Assembly (NCBI RefSeq): GCF_030867095.1
Contig: NC_081828.1
Location: 217,279,978-217,343,977, forward strand
DNA length: 64,000 nucleotides
From: Alligator mississippiensis
Lineage: Eukaryota; Chordata; Crocodylia; Alligatoridae
Direction: 5' to 3'
Position numbers and translations under genes: made by a program. Of this stretch, positions 23,200 through 32,642 are shown in pieces; within the stretch, counting starts at the first letter, position 1, and every line of letters starts with the position of its first letter. A model generated the notes under the pieces. The model was given only the letters and a program-made list of their open reading frames with translations. It made no database searches and was not told the origin of the DNA.

Positions 23200-23333
23200 T
23201 TCAGCAGGTCTGACCAGAACAAGCCAAGCACAGCCTAGTAACAAACAGTTTATTACTTCTCAAGCTTATCACCAATCCTGCCTTGTTCATCCTCCTGATT
23301 TCAACCTACAGCTCTGTAATGAGACCTGCTGAA
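23200..23333. repeat. 134-bp element with 12-bp perfect inverted ends
   Basis: TTCAGCAGGTCT at 23,200-23,211 is mirrored by AGACCTGCTGAA at 23,322-23,333. It starts a few bases after the preceding CR1 ends. I see no clear target-site duplication, so a MITE is possible but unproven. Confidence 0.35.
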
Positions 23334-24682
23334 TAAATTATGGACTAGCAGAGGTCTATGCACAGACTACCTCCAGAGAAGGCAAGAAACTGAAATCCCC
23401 CAGCGCAGCTGTGGACAGTTACAGCCAGTAACACACATCATTGACACGTGCCCTCCATCCTGACTCAATAGTGGTCTGATGACAATGAATACAGCCAACA
23501 AGAAGCTGCTGCCCAGCTCAGCAGCATAATGACTTCCTAAGGGAGGTGTACAGGCCATTTTTTAATTCATTTTCTAATGAATCAGTTTGCAGAAAAACTG
23601 CTTCTGTCTTGAAAGGTACCTTTGCTGGCTTGCAGGGCTTACTAATTCTCAAAGTCAAAGCTACCTGAAGAGTGCTGCCTAATTATGCAATGTCAAATTA
23701 TGCAATGTCACTACAAATCTCACAATATCCGCTGTCACTCTCAATGCCAGTAGTGTAAGAGAAATATGTTAGCCACAATGGCCCAGAAATTATACCATGC
23801 AAGCATTTCTTAGGGTAATATATTTTATGGAACCAACAGTGTAATGTTTTTAATGCCCCAATTCCTGGGGGTGCATGCTTATGAGAGAGTGTTAAGATAA
23901 TCCCACAATGGAAAAAGAAAGTTTGGAACCATGGACGACCCTGAAAACTGAAAAAAAAAACCCTACATTTTGAATGCAACAATTTTTTAAGCCAATTCCA
24001 TAGGTTTTGACCAGGAGTTTAGCAGTATTCCAAAAGGGGCAAAACCAGAGATTTTGAATGTAACAGAATCTAACTGCAGCGTTATAATACTGCAGCAACA
24101 AGCACATGCCTAACTTGACATAATTAGAACTATAATTAGGAACAGGCTCTCCAGAACAACACATGGCAGATACCCTTCTATGCAGTGTATTATGTTGATA
24201 AATCTTTTCTTTAGCTCTTTTACAGGACAGAAAACAGCTGTGAGCAGCCCAGCCTAGCTGGAATAATGACCATGCCCTACTGTGTGCACCAGGGCAGTTT
24301 GATATGAAGGTAAACTGCACTCACATGTACTTCAGCTTGGCCTGTCTACACTTGCTGCTTGCTTGGGTTGGGCACCAGCAACTGGATCTGGGGCAAACTC
24401 CCTCTGTAGACGTGACCTTATTTCATAAGGAAGGAGACTCCCTCCTTTCCAGTTCTTTGAAGGCATTTTGAAAACACAACGCTCTAAAGATTTTGCTCAA
24501 TACTTCAACGAACTGTTTAAAATATTGCTTGGACTGACCTCCCTTCCTTCCTCAAAGTGGGAATGCTCGCAGCTCTGCACGTGTATATGCAGCTAGACAT
24601 ATACAAACACGTGCATGTATGAACAGGCTGTATAACCAGATAAATGTGCTGTCTACCTCAGTAGCTGCATATATACCCTGTA

Positions 24683-25332
24683 AAAGCAATCAGAAATCTT
24701 GTGGTAGAGGTGATATCTTTCATTAGACCAACTATAGTTGCAAAAAAAAAAAAAAGTCTTTATTTGCAAGCTTTCGGGCAGACACACCCTTCCTCAGGCA
24801 AAGGAGAATGCAAAGACAGTAAAATTTCTCTCTGGTAGAAATGAAACTTCATATTGCACAGGAGAAATGGAGGATGGTGCAACTTCTCCTGGGTGCAAAA
24901 GTTAATTTTATGCAAATTACGCTCAGATAAAAGTTGGGAAGTCTGTTTGCCCCAAAGGTGTCTGAGGGCAAGCAGGATCTTGACTATTGCTTCTTTCTTG
25001 AAAGAAAATTGCTTCTCACTTGCCCTCAGACACCTCTGAGGTAAATAGACTGCTCCAACTTTTATCCAAGCCTAATTTGTATAAAATGAACTTTTCCATC
25101 CAGGAAAACTTATAGCGTCCTCCATTTCTCCTGTGCAATATGAAGTTTCATTTCTACCTGGGAGAAATTTTGCGGTCTTTGCATTCTCCTTTGCCTGAGG
25201 AAGGGTGCATGAGCCCGAAAACTTGCAAATAATTTTTTTTTTTGTTGCAACTATCTAGTTGGTCAAATAAAAGATCTCCTCTACCACAAGATTTCTGATT
25301 GCTATTGCCTTTAGACCAACACAGCTACAACC
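24683..25332 (-). mobile_element. Foldback retroposon with 13-bp target-site duplications
   Basis: The direct repeat tatataccctgta lies on both sides (24,670-24,682 and 25,333-25,345). Between them are two inverted arms of about 300 bp: from gcaatcagaaatcttgtggt at 24,686 to the centre near 24,985, and the reverse complement from about 25,015 to gattgc at 25,302. They look roughly 85% alike by eye. Only the right end carries an extra 30 bp, on the minus strand ggttgtagctgtgttggtct, like the head of a Pol III SINE. Target duplications of 13 bp point to LINE-driven insertion rather than a cut-and-paste transposon. No protein is encoded. Confidence 0.7.
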
Positions 25333-25649
25333 TATATACCCTGTATGTCTTCTTCGGCAAGTCCTCGCTGACAAGGACAGTTGTTTTCCACGACTGTCTT
25401 ATTTGTGTGTCTGAAGACAGTTGTTGAGGCCTATTCAGCATTGACAGACTCTACTGCAGCTCCGACATGTGTTTCCACGTGGGATGGGTGGCACTGGATT
25501 TGGCCCGCGACAACCCTATATGTAGTGCATGTGTACATAGGTGGCAAGCAGCCCCCAAAAGAGGTGCTCTGCTCCCAGCTTCGCCAGGGCCTCAGACCTA
25601 ACAGCAGCCAAAGGAAACGCTACAAGGGCACAGAGAAGGCAATGCGCCT

Positions 25650-26300
25650 TCGCACGTGGCGCCGACACACGTGCGCCAAGCGAGAGGCGGCGCGCATGCG
25701 CACACTCGCTGCCGCAACCCCTCCCGGCCGCTAGGGGACGCCGCCGCCCCTTGGAGGCACGCAGGGGGCGGGGCGGGCGTGTTGGCGTCACACGCCGCGG
25801 AAGGCCCAGGGCAGGGAAGAGGCATGGCGGCGGCGGCGCTGGCGCGGGTGCGGGGGTGAGTGCGGCATCCGCCGCCATCCGCGGCCGTGCCGGGCTTAGG
25901 GTCCTCCGCGCCGTGCGGGGCAGGTCCCTCGGGGCTCTCCGCGGGCTGGGGCGGGTACAGCCCCTAACGCAGCCGCCTTTTCCCTCTCGCAGGTGCTGGG
26001 CCTGGACGCCCCCCCACGGAGCTGGTCGTTTTGGGGGTAAATCGTGCAAAAACGGGTGTTTGCAAGCTTTCGGGATCGACGTTTGCACCCCAGAGCTTGC
26101 AAAGACCAATTCCCCCGGCTGTTCAGCGGGTGGAATAAAAAGGGATCGTCTCCGTGCAGAGACCCGCGTGTCCCGGGGTGCCGGCGCGACGCCTCTGCGC
26201 CCGGGAGCCCGGCTGGGTCCCGCGGGATGCCGCGAAACGAGAAGGTAAAAGTCCGGACCTGCTTCCGAGGACGCCGCTCGGTTTCTCGTGAGCAAGCCTT
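25650..26300 (+). promoter_or_regulatory. CpG-island promoter of the SNHG15-like gene
   Basis: CpG-dense DNA with an NRF1 palindrome GCGCATGCGC (25,692-25,701). A pyrimidine tract CCTTTTCCCTCTC at 25,976-25,988 resembles the 5'TOP start sites of snoRNA host genes, but it could equally be the tract of a splice acceptor (AG at 25,991-25,992). The start site therefore lies either near 25,800 or near 25,977. Confidence 0.5.
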
Positions 26301-26443
26301 CCAGCGTGGCCGGGTCTGGCGTGACCCCGCTCGTTCCTGCAGCGCTTGCTAAAGCAACCTTGAGACGGTTTGAGGCCTTGCTCCGCGCCGCTCGCTCGCT
26401 CGCTCGCTGGTTTGGAGCAAGGTTATAGACATTTCAGACATGC
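26288..26443 (+). ncRNA. H/ACA snoRNA, copy 1 (SNORA9-like by position)
   Basis: Canonical two-hairpin H/ACA layout. The 5' hairpin is closed by AGCAAGC (26,291-26,297) and GCTTGCT (26,344-26,350), with an inner GGGTC/GACCC stem. The hinge is H box AAAGCA (26,351-26,356). The 3' hairpin starts CTTGAGA, has apical stem CTTGCTCC/GGAGCAAG, and ends ATTTCAG then ACA at 26,438-26,440, three bases before the predicted end. The apical loop is swollen by a CGCT repeat. It lies in intron 1 of the SNHG15-like gene, about 110 nt before the next acceptor. Whether it is still functional is open; the bulged loop is unusual. Confidence 0.65.
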
Positions 26444-26552
26444 CCGGCGATAAACCCCTCCCGCCGTCTCGGTTCGTCGGGTTGCCAGAAGTCCCGATTT
26501 CCGTCTGCTCGTGCGCGCGGGGTCTAAACTGTTGCTTTTCCTCCGGGTTTAG

Positions 26553-26629
26553 CACGTCGCCCCCGTATCTGCAGCCTGTGGCTTCCCGGCGGTGCTGTTT
26601 GAAGAGAAGAGCTCGCGTTGCTGGGCTCG
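26553..26629 (+). other. Predicted exon 2 of the SNHG15-like gene
   Basis: 77 nt between acceptor gcttttcctccgggtttag and donor GTAAGG, separating the two snoRNA-bearing introns. Confidence 0.5.
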
Positions 26630-27034
26630 GTAAGGAAGCTGAAATCCCAAATGCTCTGAAAAGGAAGGGCTTCTCTGCTCTCATCTTCCCCTTTTACTTG
26701 GTCTTTCGGAGCCGCCTGACCGCAATCTGCTTCTGAGAAATCGGCGTCCGCTTCGTACGAACCCCAGGCGGGGGCAGCGCTTGTGGCTTCGGTCTGCCCG
26801 TCGAGTCAGGCTGTGGTTTCGTGCCCCTCCTGGCAGGGGGGAAAGGGCAGGTTCAGCCAAGGTGGAGTCCTAAACTCCACGCGCTGCTGCCGTGGCTATT
26901 CCGGGTATTTCCCGATATCCTAGCGTGCACATATCTAATGCTCAGCTCCCAGGAGAGGCCTCTGCGCTGCCTCTTCTCCGGGTAGGCGAGCTGGGGTGTG
27001 TAGAGTTAATTACGTGGTGCTGTAAAACCACTGC

Positions 27035-27092
27035 GTAGATGGACTTCAGTGACCTCCTGAGGTCCTTTCCGACCCTAATTTCCTAGGCTTCC
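27035..27092 (+). mobile_element. CR1 3'-end scrap
   Basis: tcagtgacctcctgaggtcc, then tttccgaccctaatttccta: the terminal CR1 box only, in the intron that carries snoRNA copy 2. Confidence 0.5.
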
Positions 27093-27370
27093 CGTCCCCG
27101 TATATTCTCTCTGGCTGTGCTGCCATCGTTTGATCTTCAAGTGAACTACGCCCTGCTCGCTTAGGACTCCTTCGTGCTGCCCCTTCAAGCAGGAAGCCGT
27201 TTTAGGAAGGCAGGACGTGTCCCGGCTTGTAGGTTCAAAGTGAAGAGGCTAACCGCGTGCTCGGACCTTTGACGTCCTTGGGCATAGGACAGCTGGCTGG
27301 CTCCCTTTCACTGTCCCTAAATCGCAGATGGGGCTGTGTTAGGCTGTGCCTTCCCTGAGCTCTCTGGGTT

Positions 27371-27508
27371 CCCGCAAGCCGTTCAGCGTGGCTGGGTCTG
27401 CCTGTGACCTTGTTCATTCCTGTAGTGCTTGCAAGAGCAACCCTGAGATGGTTTGAGGCCTCGTTCTGCTTCTCCTTCGGGACGAGGTTACAAAAATTTC
27501 AGACATTC
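27371..27508 (+). ncRNA. H/ACA snoRNA, copy 2 (SNORA9-like by position)
   Basis: Same layout as copy 1. The 5' hairpin is closed by GCAAGC (27,374-27,379) and GCTTGC (27,427-27,432), with inner GGTC/GACC. H box AGAGCA is at 27,434-27,439. The 3' hairpin has base CTGAGAT/ATTTCAG, apical stem CCTCGT/ACGAGG and ACA at 27,503-27,505. The pocket strand GGTTTGAGGCC is shared with copy 1, while the apical stem differs in sequence yet still pairs, which is covariation. Length (about 138 nt) is usual for the class. It sits in the next intron of the same host, about 155 nt before the predicted acceptor. The SNORA9 name is inferred from host synteny, not from a remembered sequence. Confidence 0.75.
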
Positions 27509-28164
27509 TGGCCTGGAGCTGCCCGTGCTGGAGGGAAGGGAGAGGAGAAGCTCTTCGGGACAGTCTCGAATGATGAGACTGTTGGGTGGGATGAAGACCT
27601 GGGGGGCCACATCCAATTAAGCCCCGTTGGGGGCCGTTTCTGCCCTGCCCTTGGGGGGGCCAGGGTAGAACCTGCCTGCAGCGGAGCTGCTGGCTTCCTG
27701 CCCTCCCCGCCTCACCGTGGTAAGCGACTCAAGCAGTCAGCAAGTCTTGTGGTCAGAAAGTTTTTAAGGTGTGACGTCTGGCAGGTCTTAATGGTAGGTC
27801 TGCTCTGTAACGTGACAAACCAGCTTGGATTGTTATCAGCAGCACATGCCTTGGAGGCAGGCTGCACCCCCCCCTCCCCCAAAGCGGTATCAGCTTGGGC
27901 ATAAAAGCAAGGGCTCCTTGAATTTTAATGCCAGGTGTCCTGCTAATGAGCCTCAGGATTCATGGTGCCATCCCGCTTCGCAAGGGCGTTGCAGGGAACA
28001 GGTGTCTTACCCAGCGCCCGGAGCCCTACCTGCTCCTGCAGCAGCGGTCCTGATCCCCCGCAGAGACTGCTGGCTACCAAGCTGGCAGCTGCCATGTGGG
28101 AGGCGGGTAGCTCGCATCTCACTTGGGTTCATCCTCCCACGTGTTTCCCGTTAAGTGGGAACCG

Positions 28165-28178
28165 GTTGCCATGGTAAC
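28165..28178. promoter_or_regulatory. Perfect RFX X-box palindrome
   Basis: GTTGCCATGGTAAC fits the RFX consensus GTNRCC-N(0-3)-RGYAAC in both halves. It lies in the last intron of the SNHG15-like gene, about 50 bp before the final exon. Confidence 0.5.
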
Positions 28179-28225
28179 AAGTCTGTAAGCCTTGACCATG
28201 CCCATGTCTGTTCTTTCTGCTGCAG

Positions 28226-29025
28226 GTCCAGGTGCAAAAGCAGCAGCGATGGCTCCCGATCTGACCAGCGAAACATCAGGAGACGTGACTTGAGCCAGCG
28301 CCCTTTGTTCTTAGGGGACGTGCTGTTGAAAGAACCAGCGTGTGCGGTGGAGTCCAGCTGACAGACTCCAGCATCCTCCGTAACCTTCAGTGAGAGCTGG
28401 CTAGTGCTTCAGAGGAAGCATCTAGTGTGGGAGGCCGGTCGCTGCCGTCCCTAAAGACTTTCTCATACAGTGTCTGGGCCCTAAGGCGTTCTGAAGGATG
28501 TCCTGGCTCTGCCTCTGTGGCCCTGCCTGGTTTTGTAGCTCTGGCCTGTATCGTGTGCTCTCTGCTCCCACAGGGCATCTGACATTTGCTGACATGAGTG
28601 AAGGAAAAAAGATGGGGGGTGGAAGGGGATCTCCCTGTGCCTTCACGTGGCCTCCTGCTCAGCCAGATGTCCCTAACCTGCTGGGGACAGCCCTGTTGTG
28701 AGGAGTCACCTCAGGCTGTTGGGCTACAGCTGCTGTCGGGACAGCCATGGGACCTGGCTTCTCAGTATTTGAGCTGGGGCTAGCAGCAGCGTCCTCTGTG
28801 CAGGACGTCTCGAGCTGCAGATTGAGCTCTTCCTCCTCGGGGAGTCCTGGTTCATGGGCCTCCAGAGTGTGGTACCAGGTCTGGGAGTCGGGTGCGAGTC
28901 CTGTTGGCTGTTGGGGTGGGCTGCTGTGTACCTTGGTCCTGTCGCTGTAAGGAATGGGCCTTGCCTTGGGCATGTGTCCCCTTTGATTCTGTACAAATAC
29001 CAATAAAGAAGTAAAGCCTGGCTTG
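28226..29025 (+). other. Predicted terminal exon of the SNHG15-like gene
   Basis: Acceptor ttctttctgctgcag followed by about 800 nt with no long reading frame, and AATAAA at 29,002-29,007. Confidence 0.45.
29002..29007 (+). terminator. Poly(A) signal of the SNHG15-like gene
   Basis: AATAAA followed within about 20-30 bp by GT-rich sequence (ctggcttgctgtcctgc). Confidence 0.5.
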
Positions 29026-32000
29026 CTGTCCTGCTTCCAAACCCAGTGGCTTCCCTCAGCCCTATCCAAGGGATGACACCCACGCCATGAAAGAAAGTGT
29101 CAAGAGCTGCGGTATCTTTTGTGTTGCTCGCTGCTATTACCCTCTGCTCCCTGGTGTCGAGATCATGGGCCAGACCCCCGCAATACCCCGAAGCCTGCAG
29201 GTGTTTAGCCTCTGACATCTGCCAAGCCCTGGTGCTGGGTTTGGGCATTGTCCCCCCCAGGTGGTGGATGTTCTTGTTCAAGCCCTTCCTCCCCCCTTGT
29301 TTGGCTTGAGGGCATGTGCCAAAGCCTCTTCGGCAGGTCCTGGTCTGGCAGCATGTGCTCTGTTCTGGGGAGGCTACGAGGCCTGGCTTTGTCAAAGTGT
29401 TGTGGCAGGTCTGCCTGCAAGAGCAGGAGCCTAGGCTCTACCCGGAGATCTGCTCTGGCTTTGTATATCCTCCCCCCTCCCTGCAAAGCCACTCCCTGTA
29501 CAGCAGAGATGCAGGCTGCACCACAGCTTCTTGCTAACTGAGCTGTCAAGCAGCATGATGCTCCTGAGGGTGGCTTGCCACCACAGCTGCCCTTCTGTGG
29601 CAGTGCAGTATCACACACCTATGCTGACTGGGGAACTCGGCTCTAGCTTACGTGCAAGCTGCCTTCCTTCCCAGTGGGCCAAACCAGCTTCTCTGTTTGC
29701 TCAAGACAGCCCCTTTGGCCCAGTGCCACCCCAGGCACCCGGTTCCAGCCCCTTGCTCTCAGCAGAGGCTGCTGTGTAGTCGCCCTCAGAGCTGGCTGCA
29801 TTTGAGTCTTCTGTGTCCACACAGGTCACTAAAAGCAGGATGACCTTCCTTTACAGGGGAATGAATCACTCCCCGATACCTCTGGGAGAAGAAGCTAGAT
29901 TGATAACCAGGCTTGGGTGGATGTCCCTGTGCATGGCAGTGTGGAGTAAGCCCAATACGGTGGTGGGAGTTGGGAGCCTGAGTTGCCAGTCCCAGCTCTG
30001 CCACTGCCTCCCTTTTTGCCCATAGCCAGGTCCCTTAAAGCCTGACTTCTCTGAGGTGCCGTGCTCCTGGTGCTGTTATCAGGGGGGAGCTTGGACCCCT
30101 TGCTTCCCTTGCGTGGGTCTGACTTGCCAGCAGCACCCTCGTGCTCTCCCTGGGCTGTGCTGAGAGGCCTTTTGGTAGGTTAAGGACAATACATGGCACC
30201 ATCAAGGGGCAGCCAGTGGGGCTTTCCAGGTGCTGTGCATGCTCATCTGCTCAGGCATGGCTGTAGCAGACTCCGCTCCCGCAGAGAAGCACCCCGATGG
30301 CTGGGTGACTCGCACTACCCCCTCCCCACAGCCCTGCTGGCATGGGAGCTCAGAAACCCTATGAAACTGGTGGGAACCTGAGTTCCCAGGGGAACCCTGG
30401 GACCCAGCTCTGGGGCAGGTCAGGGGAGCCATAGAGCCAGGAACCGGCCTGTCGTGCGAGTGGGCAGGAAACCCCACAGGGTTGCCCAGGGGTCAGAAGT
30501 GTAGGCGTTCAGAAACCGCCCCTTGGGCTTCAGTGCTTTTTTTGGCTTGCTTGTCTTGCAGAGGACCGTGCAGCTATTGCTTGGGTGGCTTCTGATCTGG
30601 ACGCTCCTCTGCGCTCAACTGAAACCTTTAAAATATTTAGCAGCCAGCAATACGTTTCCTTCCCCCGACACAGCTGAGCTGAAGGTGCCTTGCCTGGGGG
30701 AGGTCACCTGCAGGTAAGGATGGTGCATGTACAACCCCACATTGCTCCAAAACCAGCATTTGGAGTACCTCAAATTAAGGCTGTTTGGACCCAGGCTCTT
30801 GCATCACATAAAGCCTGAATCCAGGACTGCAATCCATATCTAACCTGTCCTTGTTTAAACCTGTGAACCATTTCTGTTCTAACTAAAAATATCCCTCTTG
30901 ATCTGGAATCTGAGGCTGGAGACAAGGCGGGGAGTCTCAGGCAAAATTATCTTTGCTTCTGAAGGTGCTTTTTTTATCCTGTTTGTGTTATGTTTAACCC
31001 TTTGGGTCCCTGCCTCCCATTGTTGGATTTTTCTGGGGGATTTTGTAAGTTGAGGTCTCTGTTTGCAGTTACTGACTTCTATTCAGCAGGGAAACATGGT
31101 TTTTCCTGAAACTGGACCTGACAACATGGGGTCGACTTCTATGCAAGGCCGATGTATAATCAGAACAATATGGTATGTAGCTGCCTGTAGGTAGGGGTGC
31201 TGACCTCTGGATCGAGCAATCCTCCTATATCCCCTGATCCTTAGCTTCTCTCTTAAAAGGGAGTGTACGAACAATGGTGTTGAGAGTCCAGTCCTTCTCA
31301 ACTGGCCGCACACAGCTGCCCCGGATGGGGTCAGTACCTCTGCACCCTGAGGGTGCATTCCCATTTGGCGCATGCAGCGTGCTGGCCCCTGGCATAGCCT
31401 GTGCTGAGGATACAAGAGGGGGCCAAGCAGGGCTGGGTCAGGACCAGGGTTTGGACTAGATTGACCTCATGGGTCCAGCTGGGGCCAGGCTTTAGCTGAC
31501 AGAAACGATGAGCTGGACCCCCCTGCACCCTGTTCGGACCAGAGAGTATCGTATATATGCCCCAGGGACTACAGAGACACTGACCCGGCTGCAGGGTGCG
31601 CCCAGCTGTGAGTGGGAGCTGGTGGATTCCCACCATCCAGCAGAAAAAACCCACCTGCTGATGAGCATCACTGGGACGACAGCCCAGAAACCCCCTGGGC
31701 CATTCCCCCCCTCCACACACGTCCCGCGGGGACCGTCCCAGGAAGACGTGGCAGAGGCTGAGCTGCAGGGCAAGCCCCCCCCATTAGCAGGAAGGATGCT
31801 GCGTGGTCCCGCGTCTGCCACGGCCTGCCGAGTGTCACAGGGAGGAAATGAGTCATGGCAGGGCTGGGTGTCACGAAGCGCTGAGCAGCTATTTCAGTGC
31901 ACCATGCAAGCTGGGCTGATAAAGCAGCTGCTTATGTAGAATAGGGCCTGGTGCCCTGCCCCCAGCCTTTGTCACTGCCGGGGGGCCCTGCCTGCCCTTC

Positions 32001-32560
32001 AGCCCCAGACCAGAGCCTTTTGCATCCACCGCACAGGATGTTTGTGTCCCCAGTGCCCCTCTGTGCTCCTCACCTAGCTGTTCTGCAAGCCCAGGCTGGC
32101 AGGGCCTCTGTGAGGCTCCCTGCAGGGAGGTATTGGCTTGAGGCAAGAATATGGGCAGGGAGAAAATGTGGCACCCAGCATCTGGGGCCGTGCTGGGGTG
32201 TCCCAGGGCCTGGTAAGAATCCCCCTCATCCAGGCTGGGAGCCTGGACACAAGGGCACCCCTCAAATCCACCGGCTTTGGGGCATATGCCCACAGCCCTC
32301 TCCACATCCCACCTTGCAGAGCTTCTGCCCCTGCCCACGCTCCCCTGCACTGGGGCATGCTGTCACCAGCTCCCTGGCATACATGGCACCTATGACAGGC
32401 CCTCCATCCCATGCGTGTTGTGCAGGTGGGGGCTATCTGAGCCAGGGGCCTCTCGCGGCACTGGGCAAGGCAAGCAGCAGGGCCCCTGCCAGGCTCCCCG
32501 CGCGGCCCGCCCCGCCGGTAACGCCCCTTCCCCGCCACGCACAGGAAGCCGTGTGCCGGG
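29026..32560. other. Intergenic DNA between SNHG15-like gene and MYO1G
   Basis: No gene, RNA gene or complete repeat recognised. Open frames up to about 220 codons on either strand follow GC content and show no domains. The MYO1G promoter should lie at its right end. Confidence 0.4.
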
Positions 32561-32583
32561 CTGGCTGGTTTTGAAAGCCCTCT

Positions 32584-32589
32584 TTCCTC
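32584..32589 (-). promoter_or_regulatory. Possible PU.1/ETS site before MYO1G
   Basis: TTCCTC reads GAGGAA on the minus strand inside gcaagaggaaagaggg, about 55 bp upstream of the MYO1G ATG. PU.1 control would suit a haematopoietic myosin, but a single core is weak evidence. Confidence 0.3.
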
Positions 32590-32642
32590 TTGCACTTGCT
32601 TTCTGCATCTCTCCTCAGCCCCGGCCCCGTGTGCCCAGCAGC

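Larger units (their letters stand above)
25976..29025 (+). ncRNA. SNHG15: snoRNA host gene, SNHG15 homologue by position
   Basis: A plus-strand spliced transcription unit inferred from splice signals. The first exon ends at 26,036 before GTAAAT. The second, 26,553-26,629, has acceptor tttag and donor GTAAGG. A possible third, 27,664-27,719, has donor GTAAGC. The last exon runs from 28,226, after ttctttctgctgcag, to an AATAAA at 29,002-29,007. In human, SNHG15 lies between CCM2 and MYO1G on the MYO1G strand and hosts SNORA9; this unit has the same place and strand and carries two H/ACA snoRNAs in introns. No long or conserved reading frame crosses the junctions. A 41-codon frame from ATG 25,824 (MAAAALARVRGCWAW...) would need an alternative first exon ending at 25,855. 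Exon edges are predictions. Confidence 0.55.

Noticed and set aside
23892-24320. 142-codon minus-strand open frame
   Set aside because: Low-similarity, AT-rich sequence without motif or start context; length is compatible with chance.
25516-26295. 259-codon minus-strand open frame over the CpG island
   Set aside because: Arg/Pro/Ala-rich composition typical of GC-rich DNA, no domain, and it lies antisense over a promoter, splice signals and the start of the first snoRNA intron.
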